A stretch of 64,000 bases of DNA from assembly GCA_001766655.1 (NCBI GenBank), contig MJCC01000001.1, positions 316,710 to 380,709 on the forward strand, read 5' to 3'. The stretch comes from Phytomonas francai (lineage: Eukaryota > Euglenozoa > Kinetoplastea > Trypanosomatida > Trypanosomatidae). The position numbers were made by a program, and so were the translations under genes. A model generated the notes under the pieces. The model worked only from the letters and a program-made list of their open reading frames with translations, did not search any database and was not told where the DNA came from. Position 1 is the stretch's first letter; each line of letters starts with the position of its first letter. This document shows positions 9,310 to 18,678 of the stretch, piece after piece.

Positions 9310-10827
9310 ATGCGGGCGTTCCGATGGCTAAGTTGCTCATCTAAACTCCCTCAGGAAGTAGCGAAGCTCAGTAAAGCTATTAGAAAAGAGAACGCAGACA
9401 GCGTGCTGAGAAAGTTTACGAGCCCCCGGACACTATCAGATGAACTCGTCACGCTATCGGAGGAGCTACTACTGCACATCACCAACCAGGCCTACAACAT
9501 TATTCAACAGCATCAAATCCTCCAAATTTTTTCCTCACGCTTGATACGGTACGAGCCCGCCCTATTAAAATGCATCTGGAATATCCTCAAGGCTGATGTG
9601 CCGAAAATTCCCAATTCTAGTTCCCGTGACGGCTTGAACCCAGAGATTACACCAGCTGGATTAGCGTTCTGCACGGCTTCAACGTTTAGCATTCTTTCCC
9701 GGATGGGTATGATTGACGATCAACAAATGCTCGCCTTAGCCTTTGGGCGTTGCATTGAGCTGAGTTCGATTATGTCATTAAGCGCTGTGGCGAAAACGTA
9801 CGAGGCGCTAGGCGCACTTAAGAGAGATTATTTTAGCCTCACCGATGTGTATTTGTACGAATCCGATATGGACACGGCTTCGACAAAAAAAGAAGTTTTT
9901 GATGAGGTTCAGCTCTCGGATATCTCTAATCAGCCAAATATGGTGGATATTCTCTGCGGGGAGCTGGAAGCACGTCTAGCAGAGCTTTCCTCTCTGTCCA
10001 GCAGACCGTCTGTTATCGACGGGAGTTGTAAAATGGCTGAAGCCTCGTGGGGTTTGTCTAATGACCCACTATCAAATTCCTTGGAAGCGTTGACATTGGA
10101 TGCATCTGGATCTGACGGTGCGGCAAGCAATCCTAGCGAATACACGGAGAATAACGATTTATTCTCGTGTTTGATCATCATGAGCGCGCTGCAACCCCTT
10201 GGCGCGATCTCTCCGGATATTTTCAGAAGTCTTCGTGGCGTGATGGAGTCTTATAGCAAGGGTGGAGCGATTGCGTTGGGTGTAGAGGTTCTGGTTCAAG
10301 CTCTCAAGCACGTTTCCTGCGTCCATCAGCGCGTGCTTGATCCTTTGAATCATCAGGATAATCCTGAGTTTTCGGAGGCGCGTGCCGAGATGGTCCGTTT
10401 TTTGGTGTCGGGTTTACTTAGTCGTAAAAATCTCACGTTAACGTTACGACGTAACCCAACGCTTAATTTAGACATTCGAAGGCTTTTTGAGGAAAACCAA
10501 GTTCTGGTAGACTATGCTTTCCCATTGTGGGACCGAATACGATGTATTCACGTCGCACACAAACACGTCACTTCAGGTAAAAAGAGTCTTCTCCCTGAAA
10601 ACCAATTTTTAAAAATGCGTAAAATAAAGCTGAAGCGAACCACGCCTGACCCCTCCGAAGCGGAGCGTTTCATACCACCTCAGTTCAAGACGTGGAGAAG
10701 CCCTCAACACACGCCGCGTCGAAATCGCTCCAGCTCACCAGGCACTCCAAAAAAGATTCCGTTTGGAATACGCCGCATACCGAGGAATTATATTAAGAAG
10801 AAGCAGAGAAAGTACTGCCCGTTTTGA
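9310..10827 (+). CDS. Hypothetical protein, probably mitochondrial
   Basis: A 505-residue protein starting at the ATG at 9310. The frame is open six codons further up but only through a TTG. The N-terminus (MRAFRWLSCSSKLPQEVAKL) lacks acidic residues at first and could be a mitochondrial presequence. The first 200 and last 150 residues look helical, with short leucine-rich amphipathic segments like the repeat proteins common in trypanosomatid mitochondrial RNA processing. The middle (about 195-280) is Ser/Asp-rich and probably disordered. The C-terminus is strongly basic (RRIPRNYIKKKQRKYCPF), which fits RNA or ribosome binding. No family was recognised. A kinetoplast RNA-processing or mitoribosomal role is only a guess from composition. 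Confidence 0.65.
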   Translation: MRAFRWLSCSSKLPQEVAKLSKAIRKENADSVLRKFTSPRTLSDELVTLSEELLLHITNQAYNIIQQHQILQIFSSRLIRYEPALLKCIWNILKADVPKIPNSSSRDGLNPEITPAGLAFCTASTFSILSRMGMIDDQQMLALAFGRCIELSSIMSLSAVAKTYEALGALKRDYFSLTDVYLYESDMDTASTKKEVFDEVQLSDISNQPNMVDILCGELEARLAELSSLSSRPSVIDGSCKMAEASWGLSNDPLSNSLEALTLDASGSDGAASNPSEYTENNDLFSCLIIMSALQPLGAISPDIFRSLRGVMESYSKGGAIALGVEVLVQALKHVSCVHQRVLDPLNHQDNPEFSEARAEMVRFLVSGLLSRKNLTLTLRRNPTLNLDIRRLFEENQVLVDYAFPLWDRIRCIHVAHKHVTSGKKSLLPENQFLKMRKIKLKRTTPDPSEAERFIPPQFKTWRSPQHTPRRNRSSSPGTPKKIPFGIRRIPRNYIKKKQRKYCPF

Positions 10828-11096
10828 GACACGCGGTCGCTAAGCTGTATCAATTGAAGTCTAAGGAAATCGGTTTGTGTCTACCTAAGATTTTCTGTAA
10901 CTAATCTTATTTATTCAGCCGATAAGTATACCTGTGGAATATTTTTACGAAACGTTGACCGCTACATAAACAAAAAGGGAAAAAAGGAAGTGTTAGATGT
11001 GTGGAGTAAACATTCAGCCGGGCGAAACCTTCCCCAATATGGGTTATTTTTGTCTTTATTTTCTTTATCTTCGAAAAGATTTCATTGGCCTGTAAG

Positions 11097-13259
11097 ATGA
11101 AAGGTTGTTTTATTCATAGAAAACGTACTCAAGCCAAACATCATGACAAAAAACTTCCATCTATAGCAGGGTTATTACCCCCCATTAAGAAGCTCACAGA
11201 AGGGGATGCCCTCACGATCGCAGGTCCATCCAGTTCGAGGGCCTTAGTCTGCCTTTCTGAATCAAATGAGGCCCACGCCTTCCCACCACTGATAGAACCT
11301 TTTCAGGTTAATGAAAGGGACTACGGCGCGGACAACAAGGTGAGTTTATGGCCCTATCGCGGAAACCGCGCTCTCATCAGGCAAGCCGCACAAGACTGCC
11401 CTCAAATTAGCTCAAAAGCCCCTTTAGCCTTGCAACTCGAGGCTTTTATCCGAAAGGAGCATCGCCAGTACTTGCTAGATCATCCTGATTGTAGCCGCCT
11501 CAATACGCTGCATATTTTTAGGGAGGGCCTCTCCGCTTTTGTGGAGCACTTTAAGGAGTACAAACCTGTTCTTAGCCTCATTCGAGATGAGTACGACCTC
11601 ACCATTAAAGAAGTGACCGATCAGATGACACGAATGGGGGTTGAAAATTTAGAAAGCAAAAACGATCGTAGCGTCCACGCGATGGAGCTCATGCATCTAA
11701 AGGAAAGCCTCAACGCGACCATTCGCAACCAGGAGGCGCAGTTGCGCGCGACGCAGGGGATGGTGCACACGTTAAGAGATCAGCTCTCTGTCTCCGAGAG
11801 GCGCATGGCGCAGCTCAAGCTAGAAACTGAGCAGAAATTAAAAAGATTTGAGGAAGCCCAGAGTACAATTGCGATGCTTTCCAAGTCGTTGATTGAGGAA
11901 AGCTCCCGCACCGCAGAGGCGTTGAAGGCTTGCATGAAAAAAGATAGTGAGATGTCACTGCTGCGATCCCGCATCAAAGTCCTCACTGAGGAGGCCAATG
12001 AACTAAAAGATTACTTACGTGTTCAGACCCGAGCACAGATGGAGATGCGCGGTTACCTCACCCGGCCTCAGGATATTCCTCCGGAAGTCAACAAGGTGTC
12101 GTCGAGTACGGGAAGTTCCCATGTCAGCGCCGAAGCTAGCTACCCGTTGGAATACGTGCACCGGCTGCTCACGCGCATTGATACGCTGGAAAGTGAGCTC
12201 GCGCTATTACGTCAATCCAGTAGTGGGCGGATGAGCCTCAGCAACGGCAAATCGGATCAGGATACGCCAGTCTCGAGGGCTCTTAACTCTCCCGTGCCCC
12301 CCTCTGGTGCCTTTGCGCCATTTCGAGGTTTCCGTTTGGAGAAGGAAGATTTTCCTATAATACGAGAATGGCTTCGGCAGGAGGGGATCGGCGAGGCGGA
12401 GCTGGAGTGCTCAGATACGCTTCTCCCTCCAGGGCTCTGCCGGTCTGAGGAGCTCGCCTTTCTCAAGGCATGCGCGCCCGTCAAGAACAGACACCTACGC
12501 CAGGATGTCATTTTGCAACTGATCGAGGATATGTGGGATGCTAGAGAGCACCAGTTGAACTACTCGAGCTTCCAAAATTTCTTCCTTGAGTGGCTTACGG
12601 TGAAGAGTGGAAGTCTGACAGGGATGAAGGAGCTGGGGGTTAATCTCTTACAAGGTTGCCAGCGAAATTCTCACCATCCAGACTGCCGCGTTTTACTGCA
12701 GATTCTACGAGGCTTCTTGCCGGAGGAACTTGTCCGCTCCTGTCGTCAGCTGCTTCGCTCGCTAGTTGGAACATGCAAAATTTCAACCGAGCTGTTAGAT
12801 GGAGAAATGCCAATTAGTGCATTGAGTGATATAGTTCGAAGCGTATGGCCAGAAAAGTATCACGCCCACATGCTTCAGCTTCGCTTCTATGCCTATCGAC
12901 ACTCTAATCAGCCTGAGAAGGTGAATATTGACGATTTTCTTTCTCCAAATTCGTACTTTGTCACCCTTCTGAAGCATCAGTACTTTCGTGAGGTGGAGGA
13001 ATTCACTCTATGTGTGGTAGAGAAAGTGCGAGCGACTTGCAACGACGGTAGTGGGATGATTCCGGTTTCTAGTGTAATACAAATAATGCAGAAACTAGAT
13101 GATGGACTGACAGGTGAGTTTATTTCTAAACTTTTGTCGGATGCTTTTCAAAAAACAATTATGGATATTCGTTCGTCCGATGTTCCTCTTTCCGTAGCTG
13201 ATCTCGTTCAGCGCTTTCGTGGAAGCATTCTTCTTCGTCGTAAATCGCCTCCAGACTGA
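11097..13259 (+). CDS. Coiled-coil protein with TSNAXIP1-type N-terminal domain
   Basis: A 720-residue protein starting at the ATG at 11097 (upstream in-frame codons have no ATG). Residues about 108-180 (LEAFIRKEHRQYL ... FREGLSAFVEHFKEYKPVL ... IRDEYD) match the pattern of the translin-associated factor X-interacting protein N-terminal domain, found in ciliary and axonemal proteins. A heptad-rich coiled coil follows to about 340, then a Ser/Pro linker, then a helical C-terminal half of unknown family. A flagellar axoneme or basal body location is therefore likely; this is inference from the family. The gene lies alone between normal spacers and has ordinary composition. Confidence 0.75.
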   Translation: MKGCFIHRKRTQAKHHDKKLPSIAGLLPPIKKLTEGDALTIAGPSSSRALVCLSESNEAHAFPPLIEPFQVNERDYGADNKVSLWPYRGNRALIRQAAQDCPQISSKAPLALQLEAFIRKEHRQYLLDHPDCSRLNTLHIFREGLSAFVEHFKEYKPVLSLIRDEYDLTIKEVTDQMTRMGVENLESKNDRSVHAMELMHLKESLNATIRNQEAQLRATQGMVHTLRDQLSVSERRMAQLKLETEQKLKRFEEAQSTIAMLSKSLIEESSRTAEALKACMKKDSEMSLLRSRIKVLTEEANELKDYLRVQTRAQMEMRGYLTRPQDIPPEVNKVSSSTGSSHVSAEASYPLEYVHRLLTRIDTLESELALLRQSSSGRMSLSNGKSDQDTPVSRALNSPVPPSGAFAPFRGFRLEKEDFPIIREWLRQEGIGEAELECSDTLLPPGLCRSEELAFLKACAPVKNRHLRQDVILQLIEDMWDAREHQLNYSSFQNFFLEWLTVKSGSLTGMKELGVNLLQGCQRNSHHPDCRVLLQILRGFLPEELVRSCRQLLRSLVGTCKISTELLDGEMPISALSDIVRSVWPEKYHAHMLQLRFYAYRHSNQPEKVNIDDFLSPNSYFVTLLKHQYFREVEEFTLCVVEKVRATCNDGSGMIPVSSVIQIMQKLDDGLTGEFISKLLSDAFQKTIMDIRSSDVPLSVADLVQRFRGSILLRRKSPPD

Positions 13260-13364
13260 TTTACTTGCGTTTGCAAGCTGAAGGAAAGGTATTTTATAGA
13301 TTTCCCATTTTCAAAAACGCACAAAAAGGTACCGCGTGTGGTGAAATGCTTAGGAAAAGGGAGA

Positions 13365-13409
<45 letters not shown>

Positions 13410-13766
13410 GCTTGTACGTATTTCTCTTTTCAAGCTATATGTACAGTTACACCCTTAAGATGGTCTATATAGGCTATTTTTGTATAGATTTTCTGCTGTT
13501 CAAAATTGCTCTTAAATATCTTAATGTTTACTATTATGATCACGACACACCTGAATATATCTTTCAGGATAGCTGTTGGTGATCTAGCGTTTATAATTGT
13601 AGCCATCGCAAAAATGAGTACACAAACTCTATGAAACACGTTTTTTTTTTTGTCTCCTTATAAAGACATGTAATGACATTTTCCTTCCATAATTTGATAC
13701 CTTAAAAAATATTTAAAAGATTGAAGGGTTGAGTATTTATCCTTGATCGTAAAAAGGAGGGCTTGT
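13260..13766 (+). other. Intergenic spacer with microsatellite
   Basis: AT-rich spacer holding the CT/TA repeat at 13364-13409 and a short T run near 13640. An open frame running through the repeat is low complexity and not counted as a gene. Confidence 0.6.
13364..13409 (+). repeat. Compound (CT)n(TA)n microsatellite
   Basis: A CT run passes without a break into a TA run about 105 bases after the stop of the preceding gene. Same composition and order as the repeat at 3162-3216. Confidence 0.9.
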
Positions 13767-15062
13767 ATGCGTCCCTGGCGCTTTTTGCGAAGTATACTAG
13801 AGTCCCAAGAGCAATGGCGAGGGTATTTCGGAGGAAGTAACTTGCTGATTTCCTCCATGCGTCATATTAGCCATCCTATTTGCAATACCTCTACTGACAA
13901 CTGCACAAAAAGGGATCATATGCCAAAGTTTAATTCTGCAATGCGTCAGGCTCTTCTCCGCCGTTTGTGCTCACCGGAGCGTCCCTTACCGGCGAATTGT
14001 GTCTATAAGCAGTTAGTAAATTCCTCCCGTTTAGTGAAGGAATTCGATTTCTCTAAAAGTAGTAGACGACTAGGACGCCAGCATTCGGTGTTTCGATTTC
14101 TCCGTAGGCACAACGTCCTGATGCACAGCCTCCTTTTCTATATTCCAGAAACCGGCACGTGGAATAAGACCGGCGAGTTTGACCGCCTGACTCTTTATGG
14201 AAAATGCATTCTCTCTTCAGAGGTACGGGGGCGACTTCTGCATTTGTTTCCAGATATGCCTCCGCAGGCTTTTGCGCAGTGCACTGAAGGTCTTCTTTCC
14301 GACGATTCCTTAGTTGAGTTATTCGATACTTTGCACATGGAGCTCATCGTCGGATTGAGGCCGCCTAAAAAAGTTGGTGCCGAGAGTCCCCCTAAACAAG
14401 GTGCTCGGGGAGCAAAGCGCCTTAAAATACGCCTCAGTAAGGCAGAAAAAGTGCATATGGTGTTCGCGGTGATAGGCGAAATGCAGTGGTTTGTTGCGCG
14501 GACTAAAGCAACCGATCGCACGCACAACAATGCCCTTTTCCCTCCATCCGATGTCCTCATTCTTCACGTTCTTTGCGTACATCTGCTTGAATGCATGCCA
14601 GCTGAGGTAATCTTCCGGAACCTAGAGTCTCACCTCAAGGAGATTCGACAGGTTTGGGTGAATGAGCCCATGTCGTTGCCCACTCAGCTCCATTTGGTTC
14701 CTCGCACCCTATCCTCGCTGGCCCTATCCTCCGAACCCCACTCCCCTACCGCGGAGGAGCTTGCGCGGCGAATCAAGGCCTCGGCCGCGATTCAACCCAC
14801 TGCAGGTGAAGACGAAGTGGATTGCGGAAAGAATTTGGTAGGGGTGCGTCTGTTGACCACACGCCCCGACGCAAACTACGTGAAGTCCTTCATGAAGCCA
14901 AAATGCCGCTACGATCGGTTTGAAACGCATTGGTATAAGGTTCTTCAGGCAGACCGGAAAGGGGAGGCGCCACGCCTCAGTCGTGAGAAAACCGCACGAA
15001 CGGCTGATGTCGGGAACGTTTTTTCTCCTTCTGATGCTGGACAACGAGAGCCTTCACAATAA
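13767..15062 (+). CDS. RNase III-like (degenerate) protein, probably mitochondrial
   Basis: A 431-residue protein from the ATG at 13767; codons further up lack an ATG. The N-terminus (MRPWRFLRSILESQEQWRGY) looks like a mitochondrial presequence. Residues about 88-197 resemble an RNase III fold: a first helical part, then FDRLTLYGKCILSSEVRGRL (138-157) in place of the ERLEFLGDAVL signature, followed by an LSDDSLVELFDTL helix (177-189) like the conserved second helix of the family. The metal-binding Glu and Asp of the signature are not kept, so cleavage activity is unlikely. Inactive RNase III folds are known in the mitoribosomal protein mL44 and in kinetoplastid editing proteins; either role would fit. 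The fold call is by eye and moderate at best. The C-terminal 110 residues are poorly ordered. Confidence 0.65.
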   Translation: MRPWRFLRSILESQEQWRGYFGGSNLLISSMRHISHPICNTSTDNCTKRDHMPKFNSAMRQALLRRLCSPERPLPANCVYKQLVNSSRLVKEFDFSKSSRRLGRQHSVFRFLRRHNVLMHSLLFYIPETGTWNKTGEFDRLTLYGKCILSSEVRGRLLHLFPDMPPQAFAQCTEGLLSDDSLVELFDTLHMELIVGLRPPKKVGAESPPKQGARGAKRLKIRLSKAEKVHMVFAVIGEMQWFVARTKATDRTHNNALFPPSDVLILHVLCVHLLECMPAEVIFRNLESHLKEIRQVWVNEPMSLPTQLHLVPRTLSSLALSSEPHSPTAEELARRIKASAAIQPTAGEDEVDCGKNLVGVRLLTTRPDANYVKSFMKPKCRYDRFETHWYKVLQADRKGEAPRLSREKTARTADVGNVFSPSDAGQREPSQ

Positions 15063-15422
15063 TTTGCTGAGGCGGATTAAGATGGTCTACCGTTTTCTTT
15101 TTGCTCTTGGCGTTACTATTGGTTTCAACCCCATGAGCAATTTCTGAGCTGCTGGATACAGTTAAGTCGCGATTTGCTCAGGCAAGTTCTATGCTAAAGT
15201 GTGGGTGGCTCCAAGAAGATGTACTTTTGCTCCACTATTGGTTCATGTCTTATCTCTTTTTTTTTTGACTCCCCTAGGGTCAATCATTCCTTTAAAGCTT
15301 CCTTTACGCCAACAAAGAGTGCCTAGATCATATTTTCAATAATTATAGAGGTTAAAACGTACTAATAATAATACCTACAAGGAAGCAGACTTTCTAGATT
15401 TACCAATTAACAAATAATTAAA

Positions 15423-15459
<37 letters not shown>

Positions 15460-15481
15460 CACATACAAATACCTAACAGCA
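15063..15481 (+). other. Intergenic spacer with TA repeat
   Basis: Spacer with a 10-base T run near 15257-15266 and a TA repeat at 15425-15458 only 23 bases before the next ATG. No gene was recognised. Confidence 0.55.
15425..15458 (+). repeat. (TA)n microsatellite
   Basis: An uninterrupted TA run of 34 bases immediately upstream of the RRM protein start; it would lie in the 5' UTR or promoter-proximal spacer. Confidence 0.9.
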
Positions 15482-16960
15482 ATGCTATCAACCATTATAA
15501 CGAATGGTCTCTGTGCAGTGACGCCCTCTGCGAGCAGCTCAGCATCTATAACAGAGGCTACTCCCGGCAGCGATGTATCCTCTTTCTTTACCCACAGTCT
15601 TAATGATTCTTTCGAAGAGAAATTGCAGAGCAAGGCTTGGGTAAAAGTATTGGGGCTTGAAGATGGAATCACCAATGTAAGGCTTAAGAAGATGTTCTAC
15701 GCCTATGGTGCCGACGAGGCCTTCATTTGTATCGAGAACGGTCACATCGTTGGTTTTGTCGGCTTCGAGCTGTTTGACATGGCGAATATTGCCATCGACA
15801 AGATGAACGGATTCATTCCCTGCCTTCAGTCTCATCTGCTCTCGGTATCGTTGGTGTCGCTGGACCGGGTGATCGCGGCGCGGCTTAAATCACGTGAGAC
15901 ATGCACCTTCTCACCAAGGTTCTTTCCTAAGCTTTCGTTTGCCTCCGATTCTATCGAATCGCTGGTGTCGACTATTAAAATAAAATCCAAATACCAAGGT
16001 CTTTATGCTGTCGTTGACGAGATTATCGGGGATCTGAAACGGGCCTCTCCTTCGACGCGTGAAAAGATACTTACCTGTCTATTGGAGCTGCCCAAGAGTT
16101 GGACCAAGCTCGTGGAGTTTCGCAATATCCTTCTCCGGAAGCTCCTCCACTGCATTTTGGCGAGCCACGTTCTTGTCGCTATGCAAGCCGCCAACAGCGG
16201 GGCTGTGTTAGGCGGTCTCTTTAAAGCCGGGCAACTCCCGGGGGACCCGTTTCTTCTCGCGGTGCGGCTTCTGGAAAGCGGGATAAAGAATCCTGCCCAG
16301 GTGGATGGTATTTGCGCTATCGCGCACGTCTGCCATAGACTACCCCCTTCCCCATCGGAGACTTTTTTTTGGTCCCATCTTGGGCGGATGGTGTCCGATT
16401 TTGGTCACCGCACAGCCATCGGACGAACCCTTCTTGGACACCTTCGTCATCTCAAGCGCAACCCACAGGTTGTGATGAGCTTCCCTTACCCACTCACACC
16501 CCTGTTTGGGTCGATAGACTGCGCTGAATCTTCTCCATTGACAACTGACTTTTCCAAATCAGCAGATCAATCGCTTGTTTCAGACTTTAAGGAACAAAGA
16601 AGGAAGACGCTATACATTTCATGTTTACCTCCTACAATGCCTCAAAGTACGCTGATGAGCCTGCTTCTCCGGGCGGGCCCAGTGAATAAGGTCAGGGTGT
16701 GCTCGGGCAGAGAATCTGGATCACTTTTCGCTTTCGTTGAGATGTCTACGGTGGAGGGGGAGCTTTTCGCATTGCAATACCTGAAAAACCTCAACATAAT
16801 GGGCAGCTGGTTACATGTTCAGCCGGCGCGCAATCCGATCCAAGACAAGCAAGATGACGATGCGATTTATAAGGATGATGTTTTGATTCGGCCGTGTATG
16901 TTTGGAGTCAACTCCATGCCTATCGTTACCTGTGTATGCGGCAATTCCACCAAATGTTAA
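15482..16960 (+). CDS. RNA-binding protein with two RRM-like domains
   Basis: A 492-residue protein. An RRM-like domain is seen at about 52-125: a first strand WVKVLGLE (RNP2 position), a strand GHIVGFVGFELF (RNP1 position) and the helix ANIAIDKMNG. A second lies at about 374-450, with LYISCLPPTM as RNP2 and SLFAFVEMST as RNP1. Both keep the beta-alpha-beta-beta-alpha-beta order, though the aromatic RNA-contact residues are only partly present. The region between them is helical with no family recognised. The Ser-rich N-terminus and Cys-containing tail look flexible. In trypanosomatids, proteins of this kind usually act on mRNA stability or translation, the main level of gene control. A specific target cannot be read from sequence. 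Confidence 0.75.
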   Translation: MLSTIITNGLCAVTPSASSSASITEATPGSDVSSFFTHSLNDSFEEKLQSKAWVKVLGLEDGITNVRLKKMFYAYGADEAFICIENGHIVGFVGFELFDMANIAIDKMNGFIPCLQSHLLSVSLVSLDRVIAARLKSRETCTFSPRFFPKLSFASDSIESLVSTIKIKSKYQGLYAVVDEIIGDLKRASPSTREKILTCLLELPKSWTKLVEFRNILLRKLLHCILASHVLVAMQAANSGAVLGGLFKAGQLPGDPFLLAVRLLESGIKNPAQVDGICAIAHVCHRLPPSPSETFFWSHLGRMVSDFGHRTAIGRTLLGHLRHLKRNPQVVMSFPYPLTPLFGSIDCAESSPLTTDFSKSADQSLVSDFKEQRRKTLYISCLPPTMPQSTLMSLLLRAGPVNKVRVCSGRESGSLFAFVEMSTVEGELFALQYLKNLNIMGSWLHVQPARNPIQDKQDDDAIYKDDVLIRPCMFGVNSMPIVTCVCGNSTKC

Positions 16961-17648
16961 CGTGAAATTATGAAGTTATAGATAAAGAGAAGCGTTTATA
17001 CACATATACAGAGGCGAAATCCAAAGCCTAAACCTTTTCGAACGGCAATTAGTTTGTTCGAATAGCAACCATATATTGTTTTTACTATTTCACCATAGAT
17101 ATTTTCCATTTTCTCACTCTTTTATTTATTCTTAATAGAACTTCCCTTTTCCATCCTTTTTCACTGTTGGGGATGATTTTACCATAAGTATAAGAGTGTT
17201 GTAGCTTTATTTTATTTCAATTTTCCCGGCATGCAAATGCTGGGTTTCTTAAAAGTCATAAACTTTAGTCCAATAGACATTTGAAATTTACTCCACCTAA
17301 ATTTCGTTTGTATTTTTTCTATTTATATTTCTACTTTTTTTCCTTCAGGTTTAGCAAATAACTGTGCACCTATTCATAGAAGTGCTACAAATGTCCTTTT
17401 ATATCTATATTAATATCCTTCCTTTTTTTTTAATATGTTATCATTACCTTACACCAGTTATAGATTTGGGAAAAACATATCACACGTAATTTAAAATTCA
17501 GAATTGATAATTTTACTTGTCCCCATCTTAGATGCGAACTTATGCTAACACTTCCCCTTTTACGTTCTCACCCTGCTGATTTCTTTTTTCTTTTTTTTTT
17601 AAGAAATATTTTACTAGCGGTTAAAAAACATAGATATTGGTGACCGAG
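16961..17648 (+). other. Intergenic spacer
   Basis: Strongly AT-rich spacer of nearly 0.7 kb with many T-rich tracts. No coding frame or structured RNA was recognised. Confidence 0.55.
17587..17603 (+). promoter_or_regulatory. Candidate trans-splice acceptor
   Basis: A T-rich tract with one C interruption ends in AAG (AG at 17602-17603), 46 bases before the ATG at 17649. Inferred from form and position. Confidence 0.45.
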
Positions 17649-18302
17649 ATGACTTCTAACATCAACGCCCTTACGAGCTCCTCCCAGCCGGCTCTAATCG
17701 ATATATCCGGGCTTATGTTCAAAGTCAACAACATCCGCTATGTTATTCTGAGTCGTGCTTGCCCCGCTGCCCTCTGCGGCACTGACAAGCAATTCTGTAG
17801 TTCTGAAATGTTGCATTGGGACCAATATCGCACTGAACATAAAGTTAATGATGGAACAGGTTCAATGATGCAGCTGTACCGACCGAAAGGGATTCCCTTT
17901 GAAGACTATTGTTTCAACGAACCATCCGTTGTTGAGATGGAGGGGCAAAAATTCAAGTCCAAGTCCTTGTCTGTACGCCCTGAGCCGGAAAGCACCTTCG
18001 TCCCGAACTTCTGCTCTGAGATGCAACATTGGGATGACTTCCGTGAGGATAAAGGGATTTCTTTAGAAAAAAATGGGGAATCCATGACAACGCTGTTTAA
18101 ACCTTTTTGTGGTAGGAAATTACTGTTTTGGGATCACAAAGACAAATACATACGGTATATTGCACTAAGTGTTGCTATCACCCACTTTGATGAGGAGCAT
18201 CACTTTTACTGTTCTGAAATGGAACACTATGATGATTTTAACGTAATGAAAAAAATATCGAGTGAGTTGTCGATGAAAAAGGTTTATGGAATACATACTT
18301 AG
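17649..18302 (+). CDS. Unclassified protein with repeated CSEM-HWD motif
   Basis: A 217-residue protein from the ATG at 17649 (a TTG four codons upstream is not a likely start). A motif of the form F-C-S-E-M-x-H-W-D-x-F recurs: FCSSEMLHWDQYR (49-61), FCSEMQHWDDFR (121-132) and YCSEMEHYDDF (187-197), with a worn copy FCGRKLLFWDHKDKY (153-167). The first two are followed about 10-20 residues later by similar tails (SMMQLYRP, SMTTLFKP), so the real unit is about 70 residues repeated. Conserved Cys, Glu, His, Trp and Asp could bind a metal or a cofactor. It loosely recalls the FCS-EH---W strings of MerB-like lyases, but I do not claim homology. No signal peptide or membrane segment is seen. Confidence 0.65.
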   Translation: MTSNINALTSSSQPALIDISGLMFKVNNIRYVILSRACPAALCGTDKQFCSSEMLHWDQYRTEHKVNDGTGSMMQLYRPKGIPFEDYCFNEPSVVEMEGQKFKSKSLSVRPEPESTFVPNFCSEMQHWDDFREDKGISLEKNGESMTTLFKPFCGRKLLFWDHKDKYIRYIALSVAITHFDEEHHFYCSEMEHYDDFNVMKKISSELSMKKVYGIHT

Positions 18303-18678
18303 AATTCAAAAACACATATATACGCAAATTTGTTTGTCTTTTCGGCCTTTCAGGATATAAAACGCGGTTTTTCTTCTTTCATACCCACCTCTCCGCCTCT
18401 ATGCGGTTAATTTTGTAGGTGAACTTTACGGCCTTAAGTTATTGGTAAATCAATAACTATAGAATGTAAAATTTTTCCACAAGCTTAAGTTCCCTCTCCC
18501 CCCCCCCCCCCCCCAAACTATTTCTTTTGTCAAATTTCATTTTCTCCCCTTTTGAATCAATTCTTTCTATTAAAATAGTTTGTTTTTTTACCTAATTTTT
18601 TTATTTTCAAAAATTTTATTTGATAGATATTCTAATTATTTTTAGATTTTATTCCTGTTGTCCAAAAGTTTCACTTTT
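18303..18678 (+). other. Intergenic spacer with poly(C) run
   Basis: AT-rich spacer with a 17-base C run at 18498-18514, unusual in such a region. No gene was recognised. Confidence 0.6.

Noticed and set aside
13265..13582. 105-codon frame through a CT/TA microsatellite
   Set aside because: The middle is repeat translation (SLSLSLYIYIYI) and it begins at a TTG.
17649..18302. Assignment of the CSEM-HWD protein to MerB-type mercury lyases
   Set aside because: Only a short Cys-Ser-Glu-His-Trp-like string is similar; nothing else of that family is visible.
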